Below, one piece after another: positions 34,859 to 43,370 of a stretch of DNA of 64,000 nt (positions within the stretch are counted from its first letter, which is position 1; the number at the start of each line of letters is the position of its first letter). The notes below the pieces were generated by a model, which saw nothing but the letters and a program-made list of their open reading frames with translations, was not told the origin of the DNA and ran no database searches. The DNA is taken from NCBI GenBank assembly GCA_016703945.1, contig JADJBC010000041.1, positions 160,387-224,386 of the forward strand. The letters are read 5' to 3'. Both the position numbers and the translations under genes were made by a program. The stretch is from Candidatus Aalborgicola danicus. Lineage in GTDB: Bacteria; Pseudomonadota; Gammaproteobacteria; Burkholderiales; Burkholderiaceae_C.

Positions 34859-35691
34859 TGCCTACGCACGCTTTGGATTCAGGCTTGCGCCAAGGCTTGG
34901 TTGGGTTGGGTTTGGCACTCAGCGACGCGCAGGTACAGCAGTTGCTGGACTATCTGGACTTGGTCCAGAAATGGACCAAGGTCTACAACCTGACGGCGGT
35001 GCGTGACCCGGCGGAGATGCTGACCCACCATTTGCTGGATAGTCTGGCGGCAGTAAGGCCGTTGGACCAGCAGTTGGAAACGCTGGGTTTGGCGCACAAG
35101 GCGGTTCGCTTGCTGGACGTGGGCTCGGGTGCCGGGTTGCCGGGCATCGTCATTGCGGTCTGCCGACCGGACATCACGGTGCATTGTGTGGACACGGTGG
35201 CCAAGAAGGCGGCGTTTATCCAGCAGGTGGCGGTGAGTTTGAAACTGCCGAATCTGCGCGGTCTGCATGCGCGGGTTGAGTCGCTGACCGATCGGTATGA
35301 CGTGGTGAGTTCGCGGGCGTTTGCGTCTTTGGTTGACTTCACCATTTGGTCGGGTGGGGCGCTGGCGGGGCAGGGCGTCTGGATGGCGATGAAGGGTAAA
35401 CATCCGGCGGATGAGATTGCGGTATTGCCTGCTTCGGTTGAGGTGTTTCACGTGGAACAACTGAAGGTGCCGGGGTTGGATGCTGAGCGGTGTATTGTTT
35501 GGATGCGGCGCGGCGGGCTGATACTTGATTGCCTGGGTTGGGGGATAGGTCGGGTCACGCGTTCTGCTGGGTCCCCGCGTCGGGCTGCAGAACGCGCACC
35601 ATCTGGGGCTGGCACGTGGGAAATCCAGCGCGAGTGCCTTGTCGGCGCAGGCCCAGCATCAGGGGTGGGGTGTGCGTTTTGCGCTAGGTAA
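34858..35691 (+). CDS. rsmG: 16S rRNA (guanine527-N7)-methyltransferase RsmG, with C-terminal extension
   Basis: RsmG methylates G527 of 16S rRNA. The SAM-binding motif is LDVGSGAGLPGIVIAV near 86-101, with LTDRYDVVSSRAFASL farther on. The normal protein would end near residue 217 (CIVWMRR). Here about 60 more residues follow, translated from repeat DNA: a short palindrome at 35559-35597 and the left part of hairpin copy E at 35656-35691. The last codons are unlikely to be functional. A parS site lies at 35444. The start overlaps the mnmG stop by one base. Confidence 0.92.
35444..35459. promoter_or_regulatory. parS site 3 (inside rsmG)
   Basis: TGTTTCACGTGGAACA, the reverse form of the TGTTCCACGTGAAACA variant. 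Confidence 0.85.
35559..35597. repeat. Short palindrome, possible shrunken hairpin element
   Basis: GCGTTCTGC (35559-35567) and GCAGAACGC (35587-35595) flank a short loop that contains GGGTCCCC. It looks like a deleted copy of the large hairpins, lying in the extended tail of rsmG. Confidence 0.4.
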
Positions 35692-35744
35692 AGGAGGAGC
35701 CCGCAAAGCGGGCGGGGACATGGAGCAAAATGCGCGCCTGATGC
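35656..35744 (+). repeat. Large covarying hairpin element, copy E
   Basis: Forward orientation: GCGCTAGGTAAAGGAGGAG, an inner stem GCCCGC-AAA-GCGGGC, and GGGGACATGGAGC. The outer arms (35656-35682 against 35725-35744) share GCATCAGG at the far end and G-C-x-TTTTGC near the core, with a bulge. The left arm is translated as the tail of rsmG. Confidence 0.7.
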
Positions 35745-35838
35745 GTGCGAGCGAAGTGATTTCAAAGGCAGAACAGTACAAAACCGGACCGCCAAAAAAC
35801 CAACGTAAACTCGCCCTTTCCCCAGAAAGAAACCCACC

Positions 35839-36453
35839 ATGCTTGGCGTCACCGACTACGGCACTTTTGTTGTCACCATCATCGTCTTCCTGCTGATCCC
35901 CGGCCCAGGTAATCTCGCGCTGATCACCTCCACCAGCAAGGGCCGTATCCCTGGCGGACTGGCGGCCACTATGGGTGTGATCGCCGGGGACCAGGTGCTG
36001 ATGTGGTCGGCCGTGGCCGGTGTGGCGGCCTTGCTGGCGGCCTACCCGGACGCCTTCCAGGCCGTGCAGTGGATAGGTGCCGCCTACCTGGCGTGGCTAG
36101 GCACCAAGATGCTGCTGGCCAAGCCCGGCGCGGCGCCAGTGTTGAACATCACGGCCGGTCACTATTTTCGCCAGGCCCTGATGATCACACTGCTCAACCC
36201 CAAGGCCATTTTGTTTTACATGGCGTTCTTTCCGCTGTTCGTCGATCCGGTGCGCCAGCAGGGGCTGCTGACCTATGGCTTCATGGCCGCCACCATTGCG
36301 GTCATCACCTTTGTGTATGGGCTGACATCGGTGCTGCTAACCCATTTCCTGGCCGAGCGCATTCGCGCCAACCCCGTGGTGTCGCGGGTGCTGGAGAAGA
36401 TTGCCGGTCTATTCCTGATCGGCTTTGGCATCAAGCTGGCGGTGTCACGCTAG
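35839..36453 (+). CDS. LysE/RhtB family amino-acid exporter
   Basis: A 204-residue inner-membrane protein with about six hydrophobic segments, starting MLGVTDYGTFVVTIIVFLLI and the family motif PGPGNLALITSTSKGR near 22-37. IGAAYLAWLGTKML and LNPKAILFYMAFFP also fit the RhtB subfamily. It exports an amino acid or a derivative; the substrate is unknown. It separates rsmG from parA and is unrelated to partitioning. Confidence 0.9.
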   Translation: MLGVTDYGTFVVTIIVFLLIPGPGNLALITSTSKGRIPGGLAATMGVIAGDQVLMWSAVAGVAALLAAYPDAFQAVQWIGAAYLAWLGTKMLLAKPGAAPVLNITAGHYFRQALMITLLNPKAILFYMAFFPLFVDPVRQQGLLTYGFMAATIAVITFVYGLTSVLLTHFLAERIRANPVVSRVLEKIAGLFLIGFGIKLAVSR

Positions 36454-36467
36454 GGCGGGCGCTGCGC

Positions 36468-36483
36468 TGTTCCACGTGAAACA
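36468..36483. promoter_or_regulatory. parS site 4 (upstream of parA)
   Basis: TGTTCCACGTGAAACA, 45 bp before the parA start. Confidence 0.9.
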
Positions 36484-36527
36484 CCGACGACGCCCCACGG
36501 TTTTAACCTTTCCTCCCTGAGCACCCC

Positions 36528-37313
36528 ATGGCCAAAATCTTCTGCGTTGCCAACCAAAAAGGTGGTGTCGGTAAAACCACCACTACCGTCAACCTGGCAG
36601 CCGGCTTGGCAAAGGTCGGGCAGCGTGTGTTGATGATTGACTTGGACCCCCAGGGAAATGCCACGATGGGCTCGGGCGTGGACAAGCGCAAGTTGGAGTT
36701 GACGGTCTACGACGTGTTGCTGGAGTCCGCCACCATTGCAGAGGCTCGCGTCCAGAGTGACAAGCTTAAAGACGGCGGTTGCAGCTACGACATCCTGGGC
36801 GCCAACCGCGAGCTGGCCGGTGCTGAGGTGGAACTGGTCGAAGTCGAGCGGCGGGAGAAACGCCTGAAGCAGGCCATTGCGGCAGTTGCCACCGAATACG
36901 ACTTTGTGCTGATCGACTGCCCGCCATCACTAAGCATGCTGACGCTCAACGGCCTGTGCTGCGCCCATGGCGTCATCGTGCCCATGCAGTGCGAGTACTT
37001 TGCGCTGGAAGGCCTGACCGACCTGGTCAACACCATCAAGCAGGTCAAGGCCAACCTCAATGACGACCTGCAGATCATCGGCCTACTGCGCGTCATGTTT
37101 GATCCGCGCATTACCTTGCAGATGCAGGTGAGTGAGCAGCTCAAGGCCCACTTTGGCGACAAGGTGTTTGATTCCGTCATTCCGCGCAATGTGCGCCTAG
37201 CCGAGGCACCCAGTTATGGCCTGCCCGGCGTGGTGTTTGATCCCTCGTCCAAGGGAGCCCAGGCCTTTGTTGCGTTTGCGCAGGAAATGGTGACGCGCAT
37301 AGCGGCAATGTAA
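36528..37313 (+). CDS. parA: Chromosome partitioning ATPase ParA (Soj)
   Basis: A 261-residue deviant Walker ATPase that drives segregation of the ParB-parS complex. It has Walker A NQKGGVGKTTTTVNLA near 9-24, DLDPQGNAT near 42 and VLIDCPPSL near 125. It has no N-terminal helix-turn-helix, so it is the chromosomal type. A parS site lies just upstream. Unusually, an alpha/beta hydrolase gene separates it from parB. Confidence 0.96.
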   Translation: MAKIFCVANQKGGVGKTTTTVNLAAGLAKVGQRVLMIDLDPQGNATMGSGVDKRKLELTVYDVLLESATIAEARVQSDKLKDGGCSYDILGANRELAGAEVELVEVERREKRLKQAIAAVATEYDFVLIDCPPSLSMLTLNGLCCAHGVIVPMQCEYFALEGLTDLVNTIKQVKANLNDDLQIIGLLRVMFDPRITLQMQVSEQLKAHFGDKVFDSVIPRNVRLAEAPSYGLPGVVFDPSSKGAQAFVAFAQEMVTRIAAM

Positions 37314-37340
37314 AGGCGGTTTTTACCAATATACGTATGC

Positions 37341-37401
37341 GAAATCAGCATTTAGCCCCCGTACTGTCTGCCTAGTGCGCTCCTGAAACAGTAGCAATTT
37401 T
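37341..37401 (-). repeat. Variant of the dispersed repeat between parA and the hydrolase gene
   Basis: On the minus strand: TTGCTACTGTTTCAGGAGC, then GTACGGGGGCTAAATG and TGATTTC. It resembles the copy inside the GMC gene at 25683. Confidence 0.45.
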
Positions 37402-37415
37402 CCATTCGTTTCCTC

Positions 37416-37973
37416 GTGTCTACCGATACCACCGTCCTTATCCTGCCCGGCTGGCAGAACTCCGGCCCCGACCACTGGCAAAGCCGCTGGGAAGTTCTGT
37501 ATGGCGACCAGCGCGTGCAGCAGCACGACTGGATGCAACCCCTGCGCGGCGACTGGATGGCGCAGCTGGAAGAAGCGGTGTTGGCCGCGCATGGCCCGGT
37601 GGTGCTGGCTGCCCACAGCCTGGGCTGTCTGCTGACCGCCGCCTGGGCCCAGCATTCACGCAACACCCACCGCGTGGTCGGTGCACTGCTGGTGGCGCCG
37701 GGTGATGCCGAGCGCGAAGAGTTCCGCGCACCGCTAAAAAGCTGGTCGCCCATCGTGTTGCAGCGCCTGCCGTTTGCCAGCACGCTGCTGGGCAGCCATG
37801 ACGACCCGTACTGTGCGTTCGAACGTGCGCAGCAACTCGCCAACGCCTGGGGCTCGGCATTCGTCGACTACGGCAACAAAGGCCACATCAATGCCGAATC
37901 GGGCCTGGGCGAATGGCCCGAGGGCAGGGCGCTGTTGAACCGCTATTTGGATTTGAAGAAAGAGAACGCTTAA
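37416..37973 (+). CDS. RBBP9/YdeN-family serine hydrolase
   Basis: A 185-residue alpha/beta hydrolase. VLILPGWQNSGPDHWQSRWE near 7-26 is the family signature, the nucleophile is AAHSLGCLL near 66-74, and the C-terminal catalytic region has SHDDPYC and GNKGHINAESGLGEWPEG (His). It has no signal peptide. The natural substrate of this family is not known. It starts at a GTG and lies between parA and parB, ending 2 bp before the parB ATG. Confidence 0.87.
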   Translation: MSTDTTVLILPGWQNSGPDHWQSRWEVLYGDQRVQQHDWMQPLRGDWMAQLEEAVLAAHGPVVLAAHSLGCLLTAAWAQHSRNTHRVVGALLVAPGDAEREEFRAPLKSWSPIVLQRLPFASTLLGSHDDPYCAFERAQQLANAWGSAFVDYGNKGHINAESGLGEWPEGRALLNRYLDLKKENA

Positions 37974-37975
37974 AT

Positions 37976-39001
37976 ATGGTTACAAAAAAACCCAAAGGCC
38001 TGGGCATGGGTCTGGAAGCACTGCTGGGTCCCAAGGTCAAGGATCGCGCGCCAGTCGAAGAGGGCGTGGCCAACTCCGGCCTGCCCAGTACGTTGCTGCT
38101 GACCGAACTGGTGGCCGGCCAGTACCAGCCCCGCACCCACATGGACGAGGGCGCGCTGTACGAGCTGGCCGAAAGCATCAAGGCGCAGGGCATCATGCAG
38201 CCGATTCTGGTGCGCCGCCTGAGTGACGTCAAGGCGCGAATGCACCGTGAAAAAGAATCGGCCGCAAGCCAGGGGCAGCAGCCCGGCACCCTTTCCGCCA
38301 AAGCGTCGGCCGGTAACGGCGTCGTGCGCCCACTGTATGAAATCATCGCCGGGGAACGCCGTTTCCGCGCCGCCAAACTGGCCGGCCTGGACAACGTGCC
38401 GGTGCTGGTGCGCGACGTGCCCGACGAGGCTGCCGCCGCCATGGCGCTGATTGAAAACATGCAGCGCGAGGACCTGAACCCGCTGGAAGAAGCACACGGC
38501 CTGCAACGCCTGATCAAAGAATTCGGTATGACGCACGAAACCGCCGCCCAGGCGGTGGGTCGCTCGCGCAGCGCCGCCAGCAACCTGCTGCGTCTGCTGA
38601 ACCTGGCCGACCCAGTGCAAACCATGCTGATGGCTGGTGACCTGGACATGGGCCACGCCCGCGCGCTGTTGTCGCTGGAGCGCGGCACCCAAATCACCGC
38701 CGCCAACCAGATTGCCGCCAGGAAAATGTCGGTGCGCGAAGCCGAAAGTCTGGTCAAAAAGCTCAGCGCCGAGTTCGAACTGACGCCGTCGGCCAAGCCC
38801 AAAAAGGAAAAGTCGCGCGACCTCAAGCGGGTGGAGGAAGAGCTGTCTGACCTGTTGATGGCCCAGGTCGAGATCCAGATCAAGAAGCGGGTCAAACGTG
38901 CCGGACGCATGGAAGAGATGGGCGAAGTCGTGATCCAGTTTGGCTCGCTGGAAGAACTCAATGGTCTGATCGAGCGCCTCTCGCCCGGGGCCAGTCGCTG
39001 A
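37976..39001 (+). CDS. parB: Chromosome partitioning protein ParB (Spo0J)
   Basis: A 341-residue CTP-dependent DNA clamp that loads at parS. The N-terminal LGMGLEALLG is the ParA-contacting motif. The CTP-binding boxes include QPRTHMD and GERRFRAAKLAG; ENMQREDLNPLEEA follows, then a helix-turn-helix (ETAAQAVGRSRSAASNLLRL). About 30 residues rich in Gln, Ala and Ser are inserted between PILVRR and YEIIAGERR. The ATG at 37976 follows the hydrolase stop by 2 bp; four parS sites lie 1.5-3.7 kb upstream. Confidence 0.96.
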   Translation: MVTKKPKGLGMGLEALLGPKVKDRAPVEEGVANSGLPSTLLLTELVAGQYQPRTHMDEGALYELAESIKAQGIMQPILVRRLSDVKARMHREKESAASQGQQPGTLSAKASAGNGVVRPLYEIIAGERRFRAAKLAGLDNVPVLVRDVPDEAAAAMALIENMQREDLNPLEEAHGLQRLIKEFGMTHETAAQAVGRSRSAASNLLRLLNLADPVQTMLMAGDLDMGHARALLSLERGTQITAANQIAARKMSVREAESLVKKLSAEFELTPSAKPKKEKSRDLKRVEEELSDLLMAQVEIQIKKRVKRAGRMEEMGEVVIQFGSLEELNGLIERLSPGASR

Positions 39002-39080
39002 GCGTACGGGCAAGCCGTAGCGCAAAGTCGCCCAAACCGGCCCTGACATCCCACGGGGGGATAAGCCCTTAGGCACTAGC

Positions 39081-42000
39081 TCAATTTCCAACCCGGCCTT
39101 CCCGCCAGCGGCCACCACCCCACCGCACCTCCGGGTTGGCCTTGAAACGGGACGAAAACCCGTCGGCTAAGCTGCCGTCCCGGGCGCGCAAACCAACCCA
39201 GCCATTGCGTCCCGAGCGCTTGGCCGCATACAGCGCGGCGTCTGCCAGTTCGATGACATCAACCCAGGCAACCGCCCGGGGCGTGGCGGGCGCAAACGGG
39301 AATGCGGCGAAACCGATGGAACAGGTCTTGTGCAGGGAAACGCCACCCGGCAGCTCAAAGGCGGTTTGCGCCACGGACTGGCGGATGCGTTCTGCGCGGT
39401 CGGCGCCGCTGCTGCGCGACGTGCGCCGGGCCACCACCAAAAACTCTTCACCGCCCCAACGCACCAGGTAGTCCGTGTCACGGAAAACCGCTTTCAGGCG
39501 TTGTGGCAATTGGGTTAACACGGCGTCACCGCCGCCATGGCCATACACATCGTTGACCTGTTTGAAGTGGTCAATGTCGATCAGGTAAAACACCAGATCC
39601 GAGTCGTCGTTCTGGGTCGCAGCCCCCGGCGCGCCCTCGTGGCTGCGCAGGCTGGCAGCGGCATCGCTGTCCAGGTGTTGCATCGCAAAGCGGCGGTTGC
39701 GCAGACCGGTGAGCGGGTCGGTCAGGCTGATTTCTTCCAGCGCGCGCGAGGCCGTCTCCAGTTGCGCGGTGCGTTCCTGCACCTTCAATTCCAGCGCGTG
39801 TTGGCGCCGCCGCAGGGCCGCAGTGCGCACCGCCACAATGCCATAGACCGTAGCCATGGCCAGCAGCAGCAGGGCAAAGCGGAACAAACCAGTTTGGTAC
39901 CAGGCTGGCAACACCCGGATGGGCAGCGCCAGGTCGGCCGCGGCCCACTGACCATTGCGATTGCTGCCCCGCAAACGCAGTGTGTAGTCGCCGGGTGCCA
40001 GATTGGCATAACTGGCCAGGCGACGGGTCGGGTCGCTGGCAATCCAGTCAGTGTCGACCCCGTCCATGCGGTAGGCATAACGGTTCAGTTCGGGAGCCGA
40101 AAAATCCAGCGCCGAAAACTCCACCGCCAGACGGTTGGTATCGGCTGGAATCACCACCGTTGAAAGGCCCGTGCCCTGGCGTTGTGGAGACGCGATGGCG
40201 TGGTCTCCCACACGCAATTCCGTGATCGCGACGGGTGGCTGAAAAGCCCAGGGAGCCGCGCGTTGTGGATGCACCACCGTTATCCCGCCCAGTGCTCCGA
40301 ACACCAGTTCACCTTCGGCAGTCGCCAGGCCGGAGTCCGCCCAATAGCCGGTGGTGAAGGCATCCCCATCGGCATGGCCGTGGCTGCGCTCGGCGTGGCT
40401 ACCGGCATCGATGCGCACCAGACCGCCGTCGGTACTGGCCCAGATGTTGCCCTGGGCGTCTTCCAGTAACTTGCCAATGCCGCGCGCGGCCACTTCGGCC
40501 GGGGATTGACGTTGGACGCGGTGGTGCAGGGGGCCGTGGCTGGGGCCGTCAAAGGTGATGAACTGCAAGTCTCCGGCGTCCGTGGCCACCCACAAACGGC
40601 CAACCCGGTCGCACAGTAGCGAGGTAATGCCTGACAGGCCGAGCTTGGCGGCGTCGGCGTCATTGCGGGCCAGCGCGCGGGCCTTGTCAACCGTGGCGAG
40701 CCCATCGGGCCCCGGAGGCAGGCCCACCAGATTGGTCGCGGTGGCCACCCACAGAGAAGCGGCGCAGGCGGAGCCTTGTGCCTTGCCCAGCGTAATGATG
40801 GGCTGCCCAGCCAGTGCCGCTGCCTCCATGGGCCGAACGGTGTGGCGCAGTGTGTCCATTTGCCATAGGCCACCTGCAGAGCCACCAAAATACAGGGTGC
40901 TGCCCTCCAGCAGCACTGCCTGGGTACTCTCCACCGGGCTGCGTCCGGCAACCGCCATACGCTCAACGGCGCGTGTGTGTGTATCGGCCTGGTACAGCCC
41001 GCGGTTGGTGCCAATGAACATACGGCCGTCCGGTGCGGCGGCAATGGACCAGACCCGGTCCTTGGGCAGGCTGCGGGCCGGATCAGCTCCGGGGCGCAAG
41101 GCACCGACCCGGGCCTGCGCCGGGTCCATGATGTCAATGCCGTTTCGGCCCAGACCCAGCCACAGCGTGCCATCCGGGGCTTGGGCCATGCCAAAGATTT
41201 CGGTGTCGGTGAGGCCATCGCTGCGGCTGGATGCACCAAACACCGTAGCCAGAGCGGTTTGGGCCGGGTTGTGAAAACTGACGCCCAAGTTGGTACCAGC
41301 CCATACCAGGCCGGAGCGGTCGCGCAACAGCGCCCACACACTGTTGTCCGACAAAGTGCGTGGCAGGCTGCGGTCGCGCTGAATACGGCGAGTGGCGCCG
41401 CTGGCCACCTGCACCTCGACAATGCCGGCGCCAAACGTGCCGATCCAGACCACGCCCGGCAGCACCTCGACGATGGAGGACACGTTGGCGCTCAGGAAAT
41501 CATCTCCGTGGGAACCGGTTTCTGCAACCTGCGTGATCTGACCCGACCCCGCGTCCCGCCGGAACGCACCATTGCGCCGGGTGCCAATCCAGAGATTGCC
41601 CTGAGCATCACGCACCAGTCGCTCCACCGTTGCGGCCTGCCCGGTCGGCAAGGGCAGGGCCACGCTGGTAAAACTGTCGCGCCCGGCTTCGCGCACCCAC
41701 AGTCCGGTTTGTGTGCCCACCCAGAGTTGACCCGCCGGGTCGCGCACCACACTGCTGATGCGCCCGCTCGGTAGTCCGTGGTTGGCGCTTTGTTTGGCGG
41801 TCCGGATCGAACCACGGGCCAGGTCCAGGTGGTCCAGGCCACCCACGGTCGCAATCCACAGTCCACCCGCACCATCCTCGGCCACGGACAAAACCGTGGG
41901 ATGCGAGAGCCCGTTGTTGTCGCCTGGCCCATAGGTGGTGAAAGTGTTGGTTGCCACCTCATACCGCGCCAAGCCACCATTGGTACCCACCCACAAGCGA

Positions 42001-42311
42001 CCTAAACCATCCACGTGCAGGGTTTGAACAAAGAGGCTGGGCAACGACGAATCTTGGTTGCTGGGGGGTCGGTAGGTCTTGAAGCGGTAACCGTCCCAGC
42101 GTGCCAAACCACCCTGCGTGCCGATCCAGATGAAACCCTCATGGTCTTGCGCCAACGCCGTTGCAATGGTGTTGGGCAGGCCGTGGTCTGTACCCAAATG
42201 CCTGAAGAGTGTGTCTGTCAGCTGCGACCAGCGCGCGTCCTGGGCGGCTCCCGCATCGCCAAGCAGGGCCAGAAAGAACGCAAGAAGGGTGCTAAGAGCG
42301 CTGAGTCGCAT
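39081..42311 (-). CDS. Two-component-regulator-propeller diguanylate cyclase
   Basis: A 1076-residue membrane sensor. It has a signal peptide (MRLSALSTLLAFFLALLGDA), then two seven-bladed propellers made of Reg_prop repeats such as GFIWIGTQGGLARWDG and RLWVGTNGGLARY. A Y_Y_Y domain follows (near 690-755), one membrane segment (LFRFALLLLAMATVYGIVAV), a short coiled coil (LKVQERTAQLETASRAL) and a GGDEF domain with intact RWGGEEFLVVAR. It should make c-di-GMP in response to a periplasmic ligand. The start at 42311 places the signal peptide at the N-terminus. Confidence 0.9.
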   Translation of the reverse strand: MRLSALSTLLAFFLALLGDAGAAQDARWSQLTDTLFRHLGTDHGLPNTIATALAQDHEGFIWIGTQGGLARWDGYRFKTYRPPSNQDSSLPSLFVQTLHVDGLGRLWVGTNGGLARYEVATNTFTTYGPGDNNGLSHPTVLSVAEDGAGGLWIATVGGLDHLDLARGSIRTAKQSANHGLPSGRISSVVRDPAGQLWVGTQTGLWVREAGRDSFTSVALPLPTGQAATVERLVRDAQGNLWIGTRRNGAFRRDAGSGQITQVAETGSHGDDFLSANVSSIVEVLPGVVWIGTFGAGIVEVQVASGATRRIQRDRSLPRTLSDNSVWALLRDRSGLVWAGTNLGVSFHNPAQTALATVFGASSRSDGLTDTEIFGMAQAPDGTLWLGLGRNGIDIMDPAQARVGALRPGADPARSLPKDRVWSIAAAPDGRMFIGTNRGLYQADTHTRAVERMAVAGRSPVESTQAVLLEGSTLYFGGSAGGLWQMDTLRHTVRPMEAAALAGQPIITLGKAQGSACAASLWVATATNLVGLPPGPDGLATVDKARALARNDADAAKLGLSGITSLLCDRVGRLWVATDAGDLQFITFDGPSHGPLHHRVQRQSPAEVAARGIGKLLEDAQGNIWASTDGGLVRIDAGSHAERSHGHADGDAFTTGYWADSGLATAEGELVFGALGGITVVHPQRAAPWAFQPPVAITELRVGDHAIASPQRQGTGLSTVVIPADTNRLAVEFSALDFSAPELNRYAYRMDGVDTDWIASDPTRRLASYANLAPGDYTLRLRGSNRNGQWAAADLALPIRVLPAWYQTGLFRFALLLLAMATVYGIVAVRTAALRRRQHALELKVQERTAQLETASRALEEISLTDPLTGLRNRRFAMQHLDSDAAASLRSHEGAPGAATQNDDSDLVFYLIDIDHFKQVNDVYGHGGGDAVLTQLPQRLKAVFRDTDYLVRWGGEEFLVVARRTSRSSGADRAERIRQSVAQTAFELPGGVSLHKTCSIGFAAFPFAPATPRAVAWVDVIELADAALYAAKRSGRNGWVGLRARDGSLADGFSSRFKANPEVRWGGGRWREGRVGN

Positions 42312-42507
42312 CAGCCAAGTATCGTACTGGGGCCGCAGGAAAAAGTGTATGGAAATTGCGCCGTTTGCCGGCAACCACTTGTCTGTGCCTGGCTGGCACC
42401 CTTGGCTTGCCGCCGTGGGCTGCTGTTGGCGCTACCAAACCCCCGGGTGGCAACATGGTATGGTTGTACCAAACACCGTTGAACAGCAGTCTACAAGGAG
42501 AGTGACC

Positions 42508-43263
42508 ATGCCTTCCCCCAGCCCCGCACCGTCCCTTTCAGGCGCCGATGCAACGCAGGCCCAGCATGCCCAGCAGGTGCTGGTGTTTGCCCTGGCCACC
42601 CTTGTCGAGCAGCGCGAAGCCGACTCCGAGAGCCACATCCTGCGCGTCCAACACTATGTGCTGGCGCTTGCGCAGGCGCTCGGCAAACACCCCGCATTCG
42701 AGGCGTTGCTGACCCCGACCTATATCGACACGCTGTACCACAGCGCGCCGCTGTACGACATGGGCTCGGTGGGCGTGCCCGACCGCATTCTGCTCAAACC
42801 CGGGCGGTTAACCGCCGATGAAATGGGCATCATGCGCACCCACACCACGTTGGGCCACGCCGCGATCGAACGTGCAGAGAGAACATCGGGCCGCCCTGCC
42901 CCACTTCTGAACATGGTCAAAGAAGTGGTCTTGTGCCACCAGGAAAAATGGGATGGCAGCGGCTACCCGCGCGCATTGGCTGGCACCGACATCCCGGTGT
43001 CGGCCCGCATCATCGCCATCGCCGACGTCTACGACGCGCTGATCACCAGCAAGGTCTACAAAGAGGGCGTGCCCCACGACAAGGCTGTACAAATCATCTT
43101 CAGCGAACGCGGCGCACACTTCGACCCCGACATGGTGGACGCATTTATTGAAATACAGGACAGCTTTGCCGAGATCGCCCAACGCTTTGCCGACACCGAC
43201 GCAGACATGCAGCACAAGATTGAATACATGGCGAACGCGATTGCGGAGATTGCAGTGTTATGA
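42508..43263 (+). CDS. HD-GYP-domain protein with a degenerate HD motif
   Basis: A 251-residue protein whose C-terminal 170 residues form an HD-GYP domain. The GYP part is intact (HQEKWDGSGYP near 149-159, then ADVYDALITSKVY). The metal-binding HD motif, normally LHDIGK, reads LYDMGS here, so His and Lys are lost. It may therefore sense c-di-GMP or act as a scaffold rather than hydrolyse it. An AAGGAG ribosome binding site precedes the ATG at 42508. It is divergent from the propeller-GGDEF gene. Confidence 0.88.
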   Translation: MPSPSPAPSLSGADATQAQHAQQVLVFALATLVEQREADSESHILRVQHYVLALAQALGKHPAFEALLTPTYIDTLYHSAPLYDMGSVGVPDRILLKPGRLTADEMGIMRTHTTLGHAAIERAERTSGRPAPLLNMVKEVVLCHQEKWDGSGYPRALAGTDIPVSARIIAIADVYDALITSKVYKEGVPHDKAVQIIFSERGAHFDPDMVDAFIEIQDSFAEIAQRFADTDADMQHKIEYMANAIAEIAVL

Positions 43264-43370
43264 CCCACCTTCGTCACGAGTCCGCCAAAACGTCGGGATC
43301 ACCTTGGCCATGTCTGGGCAATCCCCCTGTTGCGGGGCGCGCCACCCAAGTACCACTGAGGAATCTACGA

